The notes under the pieces: model-generated
Database searches by the model: none
What the model was told of the DNA's origin: nothing
The model's input: only the letters and a program-made list of their open reading frames with translations
Shown here: positions 13,701 to 26,512 of the stretch, piece by piece
How the letters are laid out: each line of letters begins with the position of its first letter
How positions within the stretch are numbered: the first letter of the stretch is position 1
Translations under genes and position numbers: made by a program
From: Trichoplusia ni
Lineage: Eukaryota > Arthropoda > Insecta > Lepidoptera > Noctuidae
Assembly: GCF_003590095.1 (NCBI RefSeq)
Contig: NC_039481.1
Location: 5,456,001-5,520,000 of the forward strand
Direction: 5' to 3'
Length of the DNA: 64,000 nucleotides

Positions 13701-16700
13701 AGTGAAATAACAAGAATTTTATACTCGCCCCCACACACCGCGGGCCCCGGCCGAGCGAGACATGTGAGCTAGGTTACAAGTAATAAAACCCACAGTGACA
13801 GCCTTCCTTTGACCAAAACCACAAATTACCATCACGTAGACTCGTTTAACTTAAAGTTCTTTATCTTATTATGGTAAATGCAGTGAATTAATCTAATTTC
13901 TTAATATACATTATCTATCTCTGTTTCGGTACCTTCCCTATTTTTCCGTACAAGTATATAGGTTTCTGTATGTGTGCGTAACGTTATCGATTTAGTGGAT
14001 TCTCGGAATAACTCGGCCTTATATGATAATTGTGGCATACAACCGGACTTAATAGTTCTTAGGAAGACACATAAATATACCTACTTTGTAAATAGAAATA
14101 TTTCGTTTACGAACTACATTTGAATGCATATTGTGGTTTCAAGAATGTTTATGACATGGAAATGACGGGTCTATACGATCTGACGCTTATAATACCTTGA
14201 AATATACGAATAGCAGATTTTTATCTCGAAACTAGTTTAATCCTGTCTTTGATTTTGATTTAAATGAGAACCGATTATGTTTTGAAATGGTTTGATTTCA
14301 AACTAGGATCGAGTAGCTATCCATAGTCATCATCGTCCTTAGCTCTTGAACGGCCCTAGTTACAACTCGTGCCACTACACGAATTTGGCGCTAGTATCGA
14401 GTCCCTGAGCACCAAGTCGATTTCAATGAACGCCATTACAATCAGAATCATAACTCGATTCCGTCGAGAGTAATCCTACAGAACTTTGAGCATATCTTTC
14501 ACGATTCGACAGTAGGAAAATTCCTGTTATTCCTCTGCAGTATAATATTAGATGAGTCCAGTTCACAACCCGAAAAGGAAATAAATCTGTATAACATAGA
14601 AACGTATATAACAGAATGATCGGGTAGTCACCAGTGGAAGGTCACATAGCGAGGCTTCGGACTGTAGACAAGGCGTATTGATGAGACGAGTGTTGGCATG
14701 CTGCCAGTCACAGCTGTTTTTAAACATCAATACACAGCTATTTTCTCAAAAACAAAACATTATTTAGCTATTGGAAATAGAAGAGATATGTATTTTTTGT
14801 AACTGAACCTTTATAATCATGATGCCAACATATTACAGTCTTTGATAAGACTTTTTAAATATGTATATCTGACTTGCTGTTTACATTTTTTAATGGGATA
14901 GGTTATTAACCATACATATATAAATATTTGTCAAAATAAAAACGCGCATCAAGTTAAGGTTTGCCCACCCCACAGCATAACATTATTTTTATTTATTACG
15001 GAGCATGTGTACCTCTTTTTTCAAGTCCCATCTAATCTTAAATCCTTCATAAAAATTCAGGACACGTTTCACGACATTTAAAGGAGTGTAGGAGTTGCTT
15101 AATCTTTCTAAAGTAGTTAACTCGATTTGAAGAGCGTACTGTGAGTTACGTGTGCTCTCATACATAGGGATGTCATACATGTACGTAATACAAGCTTTCT
15201 TAAGAGGTTACATAGAAAATATAAGGCGATATATAAAAGTTGAGCTCAAAATGTAAATATTTTAACAATAGCTCGGAAAAAGATTACTATCATCAGTGCA
15301 GGGAAGTAGAACACTGTATTCTAAAATAAAATTACAGTACAATAATATTACAAATGCATACACAATCCGGAAACAGTAATACGGCACACAATAGCAGTAA
15401 CATCCTCAGTACACATGTACTAGTATGTAAGTAGATACATCCGCCATTTTCCGGCCATGATTATTACAGTATCGAAAATCCTCTCGCGTATTGCATACGT
15501 AGACTATGTAGGTAATGTACCGTGCAGCTTGTTAAACGCTATATCCTGTTAGGTAAATTGACATGATCGATACGATGGGAACCTGCTGCTCGTGTTAATC
15601 TTTCGCCAGACCGTAAAGGCATTAGGCGGTTATAGCAGCACACTGTTCCAGCCTAGCTCGTGCTGTGGTTTACCTAACCATTTAACACATTTTATGGCTG
15701 ACATATATTAGCTAAAAGACCAGCTGTATTCGCAGTTATGTAACATCTGTTTCCAAAAGCAATTACGATACAAAAGCGATACCGTACACCAATGCTTGCA
15801 AAGAAACAAATATAAACAGAAACTTAAAAAGTAACATGTCGCACTCGATTGGAAGCTTCTACAAACAAATAAACTCGATCGAAACAAACAAACAATGACA
15901 CTGGAGATCAAAAGTTGAAATGGGTGAGGAAACAAAGCGGTGGTATATCAAAGTGCAGTGTTGTCGCGATGCCACGCGGTGCCGACTAGTGACGTCATAC
16001 GTGCTGATATTTACACTCGATGTTTTAATTTTATGGCGCTTTGACGTTTCTCTCCTGAAACAAATTTGTTCAGACTAAATAGTGTTAAATACCAATAGTG
16101 TTTGTTAGGTGTACCTAATTTAAACACAGCATAAATTGTACTACTAAACTTGGTTTACGTGATGTTCTGTTAACCCACTTTATTTATTTGCGCGCGTGTT
16201 AACAACTCTAGTAACAAAAGTCACAAACACAATGAGTACTACAATAGTTAGGTAACCTCAAAAATAAAGCAAACAACCGACAATCAAATGAATGGTTAAA
16301 GACAAAGAAGTGGTCGTCAATAGTGTCAGCTAAACTAATTGGTGGTTAAAACTGTTCATTGCCGAAAAAGACAAAAAGCCCTGTTTTGAAACGTGACAGG
16401 TATACTGCAATGTTATTCTTTGAAATAGACTAATAAGACGATAAAGATAAATGCTATTTTCCAATTTCGAGAATCTAAGGCATATTCATCGATACAAATC
16501 TAAAACAATATTGCCAGCTCTACTGGTCTCTTTGACTTTGTATGTTGGTTGACAGATTCATTATCTCGTGTGTGCAGCTTCGAAAAACTGTGGGAGTGTT
16601 TTAGCGGATGAAAAAAAGCGCCGGCTGATCGCTCAGAATTGCGACTATTGATTCTTTGAATAGGCTAGGTAGCAATGCGAGCCAATTTGTGTGTATGTTT

Positions 16701-16944
16701 GAGATCAAAGGCTGTGTTGCGAATTCGGATCATGGAATTAGCGATGTAACGCCAGACTGAATGTTATTCGATTTTATCTGTATTTGATTAAATTTCGTAC
16801 AATCGTGAATGTGAGTGTTTCTGCTGCACGCAGCTTGTATAGCGGGCTTCATGTAGACGGTGGAATTGGAGTTTTGGTGAAGTGTTTTGTGATGAATAAT
16901 TAGTTTACAGGTGTGATTAAGGTCTCAAAAAAGACATAAAAAAA
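10728..16944. other. gene-free AT-rich stretch
   Basis: No coding frame, RNA gene or clear repeat is supportable here. A few GC-rich patches (for example 11,450-11,470 and 13,735-13,770) could be regulatory or 5' untranslated sequence of the plus-strand gene downstream, but nothing in them decides this. Confidence 0.4.
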
Positions 16945-17556
16945 GGGGACAAGTGCGAGTTGAACTCGCGTGAAGAGGGTTCCGTACGATGTTACCTATG
17001 ATGTTTTTGGAGTTAAAAAATATGTTCTCCCACACATTCCACCTGCAAATATAAGTTGGTACGCACAATATTGAGTGATTTACCATGTTATTTAGTATCA
17101 TGAACCTCTTATAGGTTTTCCTATAATCTATAAGGAGAAAACTAATTTCTGTATTTTTTTCAAAATTTAGGTTCAGTAGTTTCGGAGATAAGGGAGGGGG
17201 GGAATGGTCAATTTTCGTCTATTTTCTTGAATAAGTTGGAAACTATTTATTTTAAAATTACAAAAAAATACATTTAAGATCTTCTCAACAAGACCTTTCA
17301 TTTGATATGCCACACGATGCAGTTTTCAGATTTTTTTTAATTTTCCCCTTCCCCCCAAAAATGACCCCCCATATACAGATTTCATCTGCTCACGTCACAC
17401 CGTGTTTGGGTCACAGGAATTGATATGTGTACCAAATTTCAACTTAATCGGTCTAATAGATTCGGAGATAATTGACTGTAAGCGACGGACGGACAGACAC
17501 ACGAGTGATCCTATAAGGGTTCCGTTTTTGTATTCAGACGTAAGGAACCCTAAAAA
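16945..17556. mobile_element. lepidopteran dispersed repeat, copy 1
   Basis: This is a known style of moth repeat. It opens GGGGACAAGTGCGAGTTGAA after an A-rich run. It contains GGGTTCCGTACGATG, 'ACGGACGGACAGACACACGA' and GGGTTCCGTTTTTG, and closes AGGAACCCTAAAAAG. It has no coding capacity. Its first bases coincide with the left breakpoint of the 4.76 kb tandem duplication, so an identical copy sits at 21,709-22,320. Confidence 0.6.
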
Positions 17557-20206
17557 GTAATAATTTAACAGTTCTTATCTCAACAAGACTACATTATATT
17601 AGAGTCCTGACAATGAATAACGTCGAGACCGAGACAGCGTTCTTAAAAAAATAAAAGACTCGATAAAAATCTGTCTCTTGATAAACTTACAAACGTCGCG
17701 CAGCTCGTTAGAATGTAGTGTAAATCACAGCCGTCCGAGACTGTTAATAGACACTGATGCGACAGAATGTAACGTGAAATCTCAAGGAGGTTGCTCTTGC
17801 CTCGACGGTATCGTGCTCGGGTGACACGGGTCGCCGCCAACCCCGGAGAGCTCAGATATCGCACTGGATTTAATGCTCCACTACAATACGCTGCGTCAAC
17901 CACTGAATTATTCATCCCGCTTCGCCAAATCACTTTTTAAGTTGAGCCCTCAAAACAGTATGTGTATACAAATTAGCTAATTGATAAAATGTATGTGCAT
18001 ATTGTGTGTTAAGGAATTTGGGTTGAGTATTTGTTAATAAAGACATGAGACGTGACGAGTGGAGTGTTTTAGAAAGGGACTTGTTAACAAATGCAGCTTT
18101 TATTTAAGTATTCATACAGATGACAATGTATATCGACTAAACAAAGCGAGCACGTGTATTATTAAAGTAATCAATAGCGAAATACGAAAACAGTCCAATT
18201 CAGTTTCTGTTCTGAGCTAGAAATAGCTGATGTCAGTCGCCGCGTGGAGGCTGTCATTGAGCCGCCACTCCAGAGGATTTGACAATCGGATTCTCGCTCA
18301 CTACGTTTCAATAAACATTACTGCTCGGAATATTATCATTAATCATTTTCATTGAAATAAAATTCTGACTTCGTGTTTCAAATTCCACTGTGGCAATAAA
18401 CTGCCTTCGCGTGGTCGTAAATCTTTGTACAATACTAAAACCATTCCTAAGTTGCAGTTTTCTTCATATTTCCTTCAATACAATTTTCTGTTACAATTCT
18501 TTGCCTTTCCTTACAATGCCAGGGCAACGGTAAAGCGAACGCTGAAAAGGCGACCCTGTTAGCAAGCTAGTAGTTGTGCGCTCGGCATACTTGCAGCCCG
18601 CCTACCGAACATATTAACCGAGACGTGACTAGAATTCAACACAATCTCTTCCCAATCGACTATCATCTTGAACAATTCATGGCGTCCCACAAAACTACGC
18701 TTAACCCAAAACAATGAAGTACCTACTAAACTAGCGAAATGGAAGCCTACTAATAAAATACAAAGTAACAAAGTTTCGCTATTTATTTTTATGTTAGTAT
18801 CGCGTAAAACTACTGAAACATTGGCGTTTTAGTGAAACAACATGATGTTTTAAAAGAAAATGCGATTCAATTTTCTGCAACAATAGTGATGAATGGTATG
18901 AATAATGGCTCAATCAATCTTTTGGTTAACCTTTAGTAAGCAACATTTAGTGGGGGATTAGGTTAGGTCAGTGAGTATTTGGGTAGCTAGGCGTTACATA
19001 GAGTATGACGGCATGAAATGTCAAGTCGTCTTGGTGGTATAATGTCGGCGTGGCATTTTAATGTGGAGTCGTCCCACAAGTCAGGGCCGTCGTGCGGACA
19101 TTATGTGCGGTGGCCGCAGAGGTCGCGGTGCTAATGTTCGGAGGGTGACTCGTGACTACGCAATGCAAGACGACCTGATGAGGGATAATGGCTGTCATAA
19201 ATTTACTTGGACATCCTCTACGTCCCTCGTAAAAATGGAGAATATTTAGCGACTGAAATAGCGGACATTATAACCTCCGTATAATCATATTTATTGTTAC
19301 TGAACCATGAAATAAGTTTGAAACGTCAACTTCGCAGCCTTTGTGTTTGAAATCCGTTGAGTGGTCAAAGGAAATAAAGTTTGAGCATCTTTATGTTCTC
19401 GTCGTAGAACTGCGTTTATATTATTTTATGAACACATAAACTACGTGTTTATAAAACTTGTTATGGTTGAGGTCTAGTTCCGCGGCTATTAACAAATATT
19501 ACGGCTTCAATATTAAAGTCAGCTGGACTGAATTAAAACGAATGGTTTTAATAATCGTTTAACACTTTGAAAGCTTGAGAGTTTTATAATCTGGGTATGA
19601 TTACCAAGTACTATAAGTACATATGACATGTTGAGTCGGCTTAAGCGAAATAGATTGTAGCTGGCAAGTTGCGTCAGGTTCTGGGCGACAAGTTAGGCCG
19701 GAGCGGTGGTCGAGCGCCAACACCCCGCCTGTTCTCCTATGTTACTGCCAACAATGGACACCGACGTTCAATGGACGTTGCGATTTATGTTGCCATGCAT
19801 GTTTCCCCAATATTACTTTGATACAATATAAATCCGTTTTACCTAAATTAAATACATAAACATTTTAAACGTGTTCCCATTTAAGTTATGTAAAAACATT
19901 TTGTACTTTTTAGCACCTAATGTATAGTTACAGCTGGGAAAGCTTCTCCACTTATATTTATTGAACCTTATGATTTCCGTCTTTGAAATGAAACGACTTT
20001 TACGGATTTTATCGCGGGTCGGAAAGTCGTTTCATTTCAATGTCTAACATTCGCGTAAACCTAAGAAACCACTATGATTTCCGTCTTTCTTAACATCCAA
20101 ATCATATTGATTTTTCTAGATCAAATCTAATATGAGTGTTTTATTCATCCAAAAGACCGCTACACTGTTGAAATAGTAATTCAAGTTGTTTTTGTTTGTT
20201 CCTCAG
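17557..20206. other. intron-like sequence within duplication unit 1
   Basis: No convincing coding sequence. The open frames at 17,643-17,933 (minus), 18,559-18,771 (minus) and 19,061-19,249 (plus) recur in unit 2 only because the DNA is duplicated, and resemble no family I know. A hairpin flanked by direct repeats is listed at 19,969-20,088. Confidence 0.45.
19969..20088. repeat. perfect 18-bp hairpin flanked by 16-bp direct repeats (unit 1)
   Basis: The inverted arms TTGAAATGAAACGACTTT (19,983-20,000) and AAAGTCGTTTCATTTCAA (20,023-20,040) pair perfectly around a 22-base loop. The direct repeat TATGATTTCCGTCTTT occurs at 19,969-19,984 and 20,073-20,088, overlapping the left arm by two bases. 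This fits a small palindromic mobile element with its target duplication, or a structured insertion. The unit 2 copy is at 24,733-24,852. Confidence 0.7.
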
Positions 20207-20299
20207 GCCCCGCACCGGCGTGGTAGGCGCTCTGCTGAGGGTCGCGCGTCCTCTCCTGTGACTAGCCAGAGTCCTCGCGCACGGCACGGGCGGCGGATT
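20207..20299 (+). other. candidate exon A, unit 1 (5' UTR or coding)
   Basis: A GC-rich 93-base block lies between a strong acceptor (TTTGTTTGTTCCTCAG) and a strong donor (ATT|GTAAGT) in otherwise AT-rich sequence. It is exactly 31 codons and is open in frame 1, giving an Arg/Ser-rich peptide (starts APHRRGRRSAEG). In the phase needed to join the tetraspanin frame it contains a TGA, so for that gene it would be 5' untranslated. Being 93 bases and phase 0, the duplicated copies could be spliced in tandem without a frame change. Confidence 0.45.
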
Positions 20300-21700
20300 G
20301 TAAGTTACCTACGTATCTACTGCTATCGCTTAAAATAGTAGTATTGCAGTTGTGGACACGGACAGCTCACTTCACGGAGATATTATATGCCGTATAGATC
20401 GGCAACCTACTCTTTTCAACTGACTTTAAAATGAGATGGTTATCAATTCGTCTGTTTCTTTGTACTTTGGACTGTATGGACCGATTTTTTTTGATTTTTT
20501 TTAATTTTACTTCAAATGACTATCATTTCGTCCCATTATAATTTCATCAGGTTTGACCCATAGTTGAAGTCGCTTGTATGTTTTGTTGTTACAACAATAT
20601 TATACATATTATCAAGAATTGTAAGAATTGTAAATATTACTTTAATTAAGCGGTGGCAGTAAGTCCTCAGGAGGTACATATGTGGAAACTGTTGTTAATT
20701 TCAACTACGAAAACCGGTAAAGGAATTTGGCATACAATAAATGAACTCGTAGATAAACATATATTTTGCTTTAAAAACACTAATCAATAGGACATAATAA
20801 ACCAACTTAGGTTACTTGAAAATGAATCCCAGTCTCAAGTTCGAATTTAATTAAATAATTTAACTTTTAAATAGAAAATCCGGTTTCAGACTAGTTGTGT
20901 AAGCGGTACTTAACTTTTGAAAACTCGGCTCCCTCTGAAAGGAAAGACGTGAAAAGAAGGAAAAGATCAGAAAAGTTTAATTTGAAAATATTCTTGTTTG
21001 ACTTGCGACGAATGCTCCGAGAACTAGGAAACTACATGTTTTCTTATTTATCGTGCTTTTCTTCTTTACAAATCTTAGAACACGCTGCAGAATCTTTTTC
21101 AAAGATACCTGTACTTATCAGCGGAAGGAAAATTTGTAATGTAAATACTTTTTTTTATGAAGTTTAATCGTTTTAAAATATTGTTAAACGACTTGTTGAT
21201 CAAAGAAGTTTTTGCTTAAATAATATCGTTATTGAACTTGATAGATAAAGTTTAGGTTCTACGTCCACAAAAGAAATAGCATTAATAATTTAATTAGTAT
21301 TTGTATTAATTATTATTATACGCATGAAATTTATACATCAACAAGGAACTGGATTTTTTACGTACCAGTACTTGTCTTGCTCGCGTTAGGTCTTTGCCGT
21401 TACCCAGTCGAAAGCATTTCGTGTTCGTTTTGGCACGTAATTGATGTAGCATGCGGCAAACGTGACAGCTTGGCGGCTGCAACATGCCACGATATGATTT
21501 GAGACTTGGAACGTCGCTCTTGTACCTACTGGTGCTATGCTGTTCGTGTTTAGCTGCCCTCGTTTAGAATCAACTGTCTTGCCTCATTACAAGTATGGTG
21601 TCCAGATCATGTATAAGCCTATTAATTAGCTTCCTTTGACGAGCATGAATAATGATAAACCTATAATTTAGCCACATGTCGTTAATTATGTTGTTATTTC
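20300..21700. other. intron-like sequence within duplication unit 1
   Basis: AT-rich sequence between candidate exon A and the duplicated tetraspanin acceptor. The frame at 20,895-21,167 has no recognisable domain and a lysine-rich, AT-driven composition. Nothing else is supportable. Confidence 0.4.
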
Positions 21701-21712
21701 AGAGGCGTGGGG
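21701..21712 (+). pseudogene. orphan 5' scrap of the tetraspanin exon with its acceptor
   Basis: The first 12 bases of the tetraspanin exon (AGAGGCGTGGGG, counting from the acceptor AG) end unit 1 and run straight into the dispersed repeat that begins unit 2. The acceptor tract TTGTTATTTCAG is intact, so splicing from an upstream exon to this site would include repeat sequence instead of the tetraspanin. The real exon follows the second copy at 26,466. Confidence 0.7.
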
Positions 21713-22320
21713 ACAAGTGCGAGTTGAACTCGCGTGAAGAGGGTTCCGTACGATGTTACCTATGATGTTTTTGGAGTTAAAAAATATGTTCTCCCACACA
21801 TTCCACCTGCAAATATAAGTTGGTACGCACAATATTGAGTGATTTACCATGTTATTTAGTATCATGAACCTCTTATAGGTTTTCCTATAATCTATAAGGA
21901 GAAAACTAATTTCTGTATTTTTTTCAAAATTTAGGTTCAGTAGTTTCGGAGATAAGGGAGGGGGGGAATGGTCAATTTTCGTCTATTTTCTTGAATAAGT
22001 TGGAAACTATTTATTTTAAAATTACAAAAAAATACATTTAAGATCTTCTCAACAAGACCTTTCATTTGATATGCCACACGATGCAGTTTTCAGATTTTTT
22101 TTAATTTTCCCCTTCCCCCCAAAAATGACCCCCCATATACAGATTTCATCTGCTCACGTCACACCGTGTTTGGGTCACAGGAATTGATATGTGTACCAAA
22201 TTTCAACTTAATCGGTCTAATAGATTCGGAGATAATTGACTGTAAGCGACGGACGGACAGACACACGAGTGATCCTATAAGGGTTCCGTTTTTGTATTCA
22301 GACGTAAGGAACCCTAAAAA
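21709..22320. mobile_element. lepidopteran dispersed repeat, copy 2
   Basis: Duplicate of the repeat at 16,945-17,556, identical as far as I can read. It was placed here by the tandem duplication rather than by an independent insertion, since its upstream flank is the truncated tetraspanin exon and not the A-rich run of copy 1. Confidence 0.6.
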
Positions 22321-24732
22321 GTAATAATTTAACAGTTCTTATCTCAACAAGACTACATTATATTAGAGTCCTGACAATGAATAACGTCGAGACCGAGACA
22401 GCGTTCTTAAAAAAATAAAAGACTCGATAAAAATCTGTCTCTTGATAAACTTACAAACGTCGCGCAGCTCGTTAGAATGTAGTGTAAATCACAGCCGTCC
22501 GAGACTGTTAATAGACACTGATGCGACAGAATGTAACGTGAAATCTCAAGGAGGTTGCTCTTGCCTCGACGGTATCGTGCTCGGGTGACACGGGTCGCCG
22601 CCAACCCCGGAGAGCTCAGATATCGCACTGGATTTAATGCTCCACTACAATACGCTGCGTCAACCACTGAATTATTCATCCCGCTTCGCCAAATCACTTT
22701 TTAAGTTGAGCCCTCAAAACAGTATGTGTATACAAATTAGCTAATTGATAAAATGTATGTGCATATTGTGTGTTAAGGAATTTGGGTTGAGTATTTGTTA
22801 ATAAAGACATGAGACGTGACGAGTGGAGTGTTTTAGAAAGGGACTTGTTAACAAATGCAGCTTTTATTTAAGTATTCATACAGATGACAATGTATATCGA
22901 CTAAACAAAGCGAGCACGTGTATTATTAAAGTAATCAATAGCGAAATACGAAAACAGTCCAATTCAGTTTCTGTTCTGAGCTAGAAATAGCTGATGTCAG
23001 TCGCCGCGTGGAGGCTGTCATTGAGCCGCCACTCCAGAGGATTTGACAATCGGATTCTCGCTCACTACGTTTCAATAAACATTACTGCTCGGAATATTAT
23101 CATTAATCATTTTCATTGAAATAAAATTCTGACTTCGTGTTTCAAATTCCACTGTGGCAATAAACTGCCTTCGCGTGGTCGTAAATCTTTGTACAATACT
23201 AAAACCATTCCTAAGTTGCAGTTTTCTTCATATTTCCTTCAATACAATTTTCTGTTACAATTCTTTGCCTTTCCTTACAATGCCAGGGCAACGGTAAAGC
23301 GAACGCTGAAAAGGCGACCCTGTTAGCAAGCTAGTAGTTGTGCGCTCGGCATACTTGCAGCCCGCCTACCGAACATATTAACCGAGACGTGACTAGAATT
23401 CAACACAATCTCTTCCCAATCGACTATCATCTTGAACAATTCATGGCGTCCCACAAAACTACGCTTAACCCAAAACAATGAAGTACCTACTAAACTAGCG
23501 AAATGGAAGCCTACTAATAAAATACAAAGTAACAAAGTTTCGCTATTTATTTTTATGTTAGTATCGCGTAAAACTACTGAAACATTGGCGTTTTAGTGAA
23601 ACAACATGATGTTTTAAAAGAAAATGCGATTCAATTTTCTGCAACAATAGTGATGAATGGTATGAATAATGGCTCAATCAATCTTTTGGTTAACCTTTAG
23701 TAAGCAACATTTAGTGGGGGATTAGGTTAGGTCAGTGAGTATTTGGGTAGCTAGGCGTTACATAGAGTATGACGGCATGAAATGTCAAGTCGTCTTGGTG
23801 GTATAATGTCGGCGTGGCATTTTAATGTGGAGTCGTCCCACAAGTCAGGGCCGTCGTGCGGACATTATGTGCGGTGGCCGCAGAGGTCGCGGTGCTAATG
23901 TTCGGAGGGTGACTCGTGACTACGCAATGCAAGACGACCTGATGAGGGATAATGGCTGTCATAAATTTACTTGGACATCCTCTACGTCCCTCGTAAAAAT
24001 GGAGAATATTTAGCGACTGAAATAGCGGACATTATAACCTCCGTATAATCATATTTATTGTTACTGAACCATGAAATAAGTTTGAAACGTCAACTTCGCA
24101 GCCTTTGTGTTTGAAATCCGTTGAGTGGTCAAAGGAAATAAAGTTTGAGCATCTTTATGTTCTCGTCGTAGAACTGCGTTTATATTATTTTATGAACACA
24201 TAAACTACGTGTTTATAAAACTTGTTATGGTTGAGGTCTAGTTCCGCGGCTATTAACAAATATTACGGCTTCAATATTAAAGTCAGCTGGACTGAATTAA
24301 AACGAATGGTTTTAATAATCGTTTAACACTTTGAAAGCTTGAGAGTTTTATAATCTGGGTATGATTACCAAGTACTATAAGTACATATGACATGTTGAGT
24401 CGGCTTAAGCGAAATAGATTGTAGCTGGCAAGTTGCGTCAGGTTCTGGGCGACAAGTTAGGCCGGAGCGGTGGTCGAGCGCCAACACCCCGCCTGTTCTC
24501 CTATGTTACTGCCAACAATGGACACCGACGTTCAATGGACGTTGCGATTTATGTTGCCATGCATGTTTCCCCAATATTACTTTGATACAATATAAATCCG
24601 TTTTACCTAAATTAAATACATAAACATTTTAAACGTGTTCCCATTTAAGTTATGTAAAAACATTTTGTACTTTTTAGCACCTAATGTATAGTTACAGCTG
24701 GGAAAGCTTCTCCACTTATATTTATTGAACCT

Positions 24733-24852
24733 TATGATTTCCGTCTTTGAAATGAAACGACTTTTACGGATTTTATCGCGGGTCGGAAAGTCGTTTCATT
24801 TCAATGTCTAACATTCGCGTAAACCTAAGAAACCACTATGATTTCCGTCTTT
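24733..24852. repeat. hairpin with flanking direct repeats (unit 2)
   Basis: Duplicate of the 19,969-20,088 structure: the same perfect 18-base inverted arms and the same 16-base direct repeats, carried along by the tandem duplication. Confidence 0.7.
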
Positions 24853-24970
24853 CTTAACATCCAAATCATATTGATTTTTCTAGATCAAATCTAATATGAG
24901 TGTTTTATTCATCCAAAAGACCGCTACACTGTTGAAATAGTAATTCAAGTTGTTTTTGTTTGTTCCTCAG

Positions 24971-25063
24971 GCCCCGCACCGGCGTGGTAGGCGCTCTGCT
25001 GAGGGTCGCGCGTCCTCTCCTGTGACTAGCCAGAGTCCTCGCGCACGGCACGGGCGGCGGATT
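24971..25063 (+). other. candidate exon A, unit 2
   Basis: Second copy of the 93-base GC-rich block with identical acceptor and donor. This is the copy next to the full tetraspanin exon, so it is the more likely one to be spliced to it (acceptor at 26,465). It would then serve as 5' untranslated sequence, because the tetraspanin phase of this block contains TGA. Confidence 0.45.
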
Positions 25064-26512
25064 GTAAGTTACCTACGTATCTACTGCTATCGCTTAAAAT
25101 AGTAGTATTGCAGTTGTGGACACGGACAGCTCACTTCACGGAGATATTATATGCCGTATAGATCGGCAACCTACTCTTTTCAACTGACTTTAAAATGAGA
25201 TGGTTATCAATTCGTCTGTTTCTTTGTACTTTGGACTGTATGGACCGATTTTTTTGATTTTTTTTAATTTTACTTCAAATGACTATCATTTCGTCCCATT
25301 ATAATTTCATCAGGTTTGACCCATAGTTGAAGTCGCTTGTATGTTTTGTTGTTACAACAATATTATACATATTATCAAGAATTGTAAGAATTGTAAATAT
25401 TACTTTAATTAAGCGGTGGCAGTAAGTCCTCAGGAGGTACATATGTGGAAACTGTTGTTAATTTCAACTACGAAAACCGGTAAAGGAATTTGGCATACAA
25501 TAAATGAACTCGTAGATAAACATATATTTTGCTTTAAAAACACTAATCAATAGGACATAATAAACCAACTTAGGTTACTTGAAAATGAATCCCAGTCTCA
25601 AGTTCGAATTTAATTAAATAATTTAACTTTTAAATAGAAAATCCGGTTTCAGACTAGTTGTGTAAGCGGTACTTAACTTTTGAAAACTCGGCTCCCTCTG
25701 AAAGGAAAGACGTGAAAAGAAGGAAAAGATCAGAAAAGTTTAATTTGAAAATATTCTTGTTTGACTTGCGACGAATGCTCCGAGAACTAGGAAACTACAT
25801 GTTTTCTTATTTATCGTGCTTTTCTTCTTTACAAATCTTAGAACACGCTGCAGAATCTTTTTCAAAGATACCTGTACTTATCAGCGGAAGGAAAATTTGT
25901 AATGTAAATACTTTTTTTTATGAAGTTTAATCGTTTTAAAATATTGTTAAACGACTTGTTGATCAAAGAAGTTTTTGCTTAAATAATATCGTTATTGAAC
26001 TTGATAGATAAAGTTTAGGTTCTACGTCCACAAAAGAAATAGCATTAATAATTTAATTAGTATTTGTATTAATTATTATTATACGCATGAAATTTATACA
26101 TCAACAAGGAACTGGATTTTTTACGTACCAGTACTTGTCTTGCTCGCGTTAGGTCTTTGCCGTTACCCAGTCGAAAGCATTTCGTGTTCGTTTTGGCACG
26201 TAATTGATGTAGCATGCGGCAAACGTGACAGCTTGGCGGCTGCAACATGCCACGATATGATTTGAGACTTGGAACGTCGCTCTTGTACCTACTGGTGCTA
26301 TGCTGTTCGTGTTTAGCTGCCCTCGTTTAGAATCAACTGTCTTGCCTCATTACAAGTATGGTGTCCAGATCATGTATAAGCCTATTAATTAGCTTCCTTT
26401 GACGAGCATGAATAATGATAAACCTATAATTTAGCCACATGTCGTTAATTATGTTGTTATTTCAGAGGCGTGGGGCGCGGCGCGTGGCGGCGGCGCGGGC
26501 GCGGGCGGCGCC

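Larger units (their letters stand above)
16949..21712 (+). repeat. tandem duplication, unit 1 (4,764 bp)
   Basis: Everything from ACAAGTGCGAG at 16,949 to AGGCGTGGGG at 21,712 is repeated directly after itself. The only difference I found is one base in a T run (near 20,490 versus 25,250). The breakpoints share a four-base GGGG: at 16,945-16,948 (start of a dispersed repeat), 21,709-21,712 (junction), and 26,472-26,475 (inside the tetraspanin exon). The unit contains the repeat, a hairpin, candidate exon A, and the splice acceptor plus first 12 bases of the tetraspanin exon. Near-identity means either a very recent duplication or an assembly artefact. Confidence 0.95.
21713..26475 (+). repeat. 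tandem duplication, unit 2 (4,763 bp)
   Basis: Second copy of the 16,949-21,712 unit, one base shorter in a T run. It ends at GGGG (26,472-26,475), from where the tetraspanin exon continues uniquely. Both units lie in the same orientation as the tetraspanin gene and would form its upstream introns and exons. Confidence 0.95.

Noticed and set aside
17643..17933. 96-residue minus-strand frame repeated at 22,407-22,697
   Set aside because: Its perfect conservation is due only to the tandem duplication, not selection; no recognisable domain or splice context.
19061..19249. 62-residue frame conserved in both duplication units
   Set aside because: The same reason: the whole unit is duplicated, so identity says nothing about coding.
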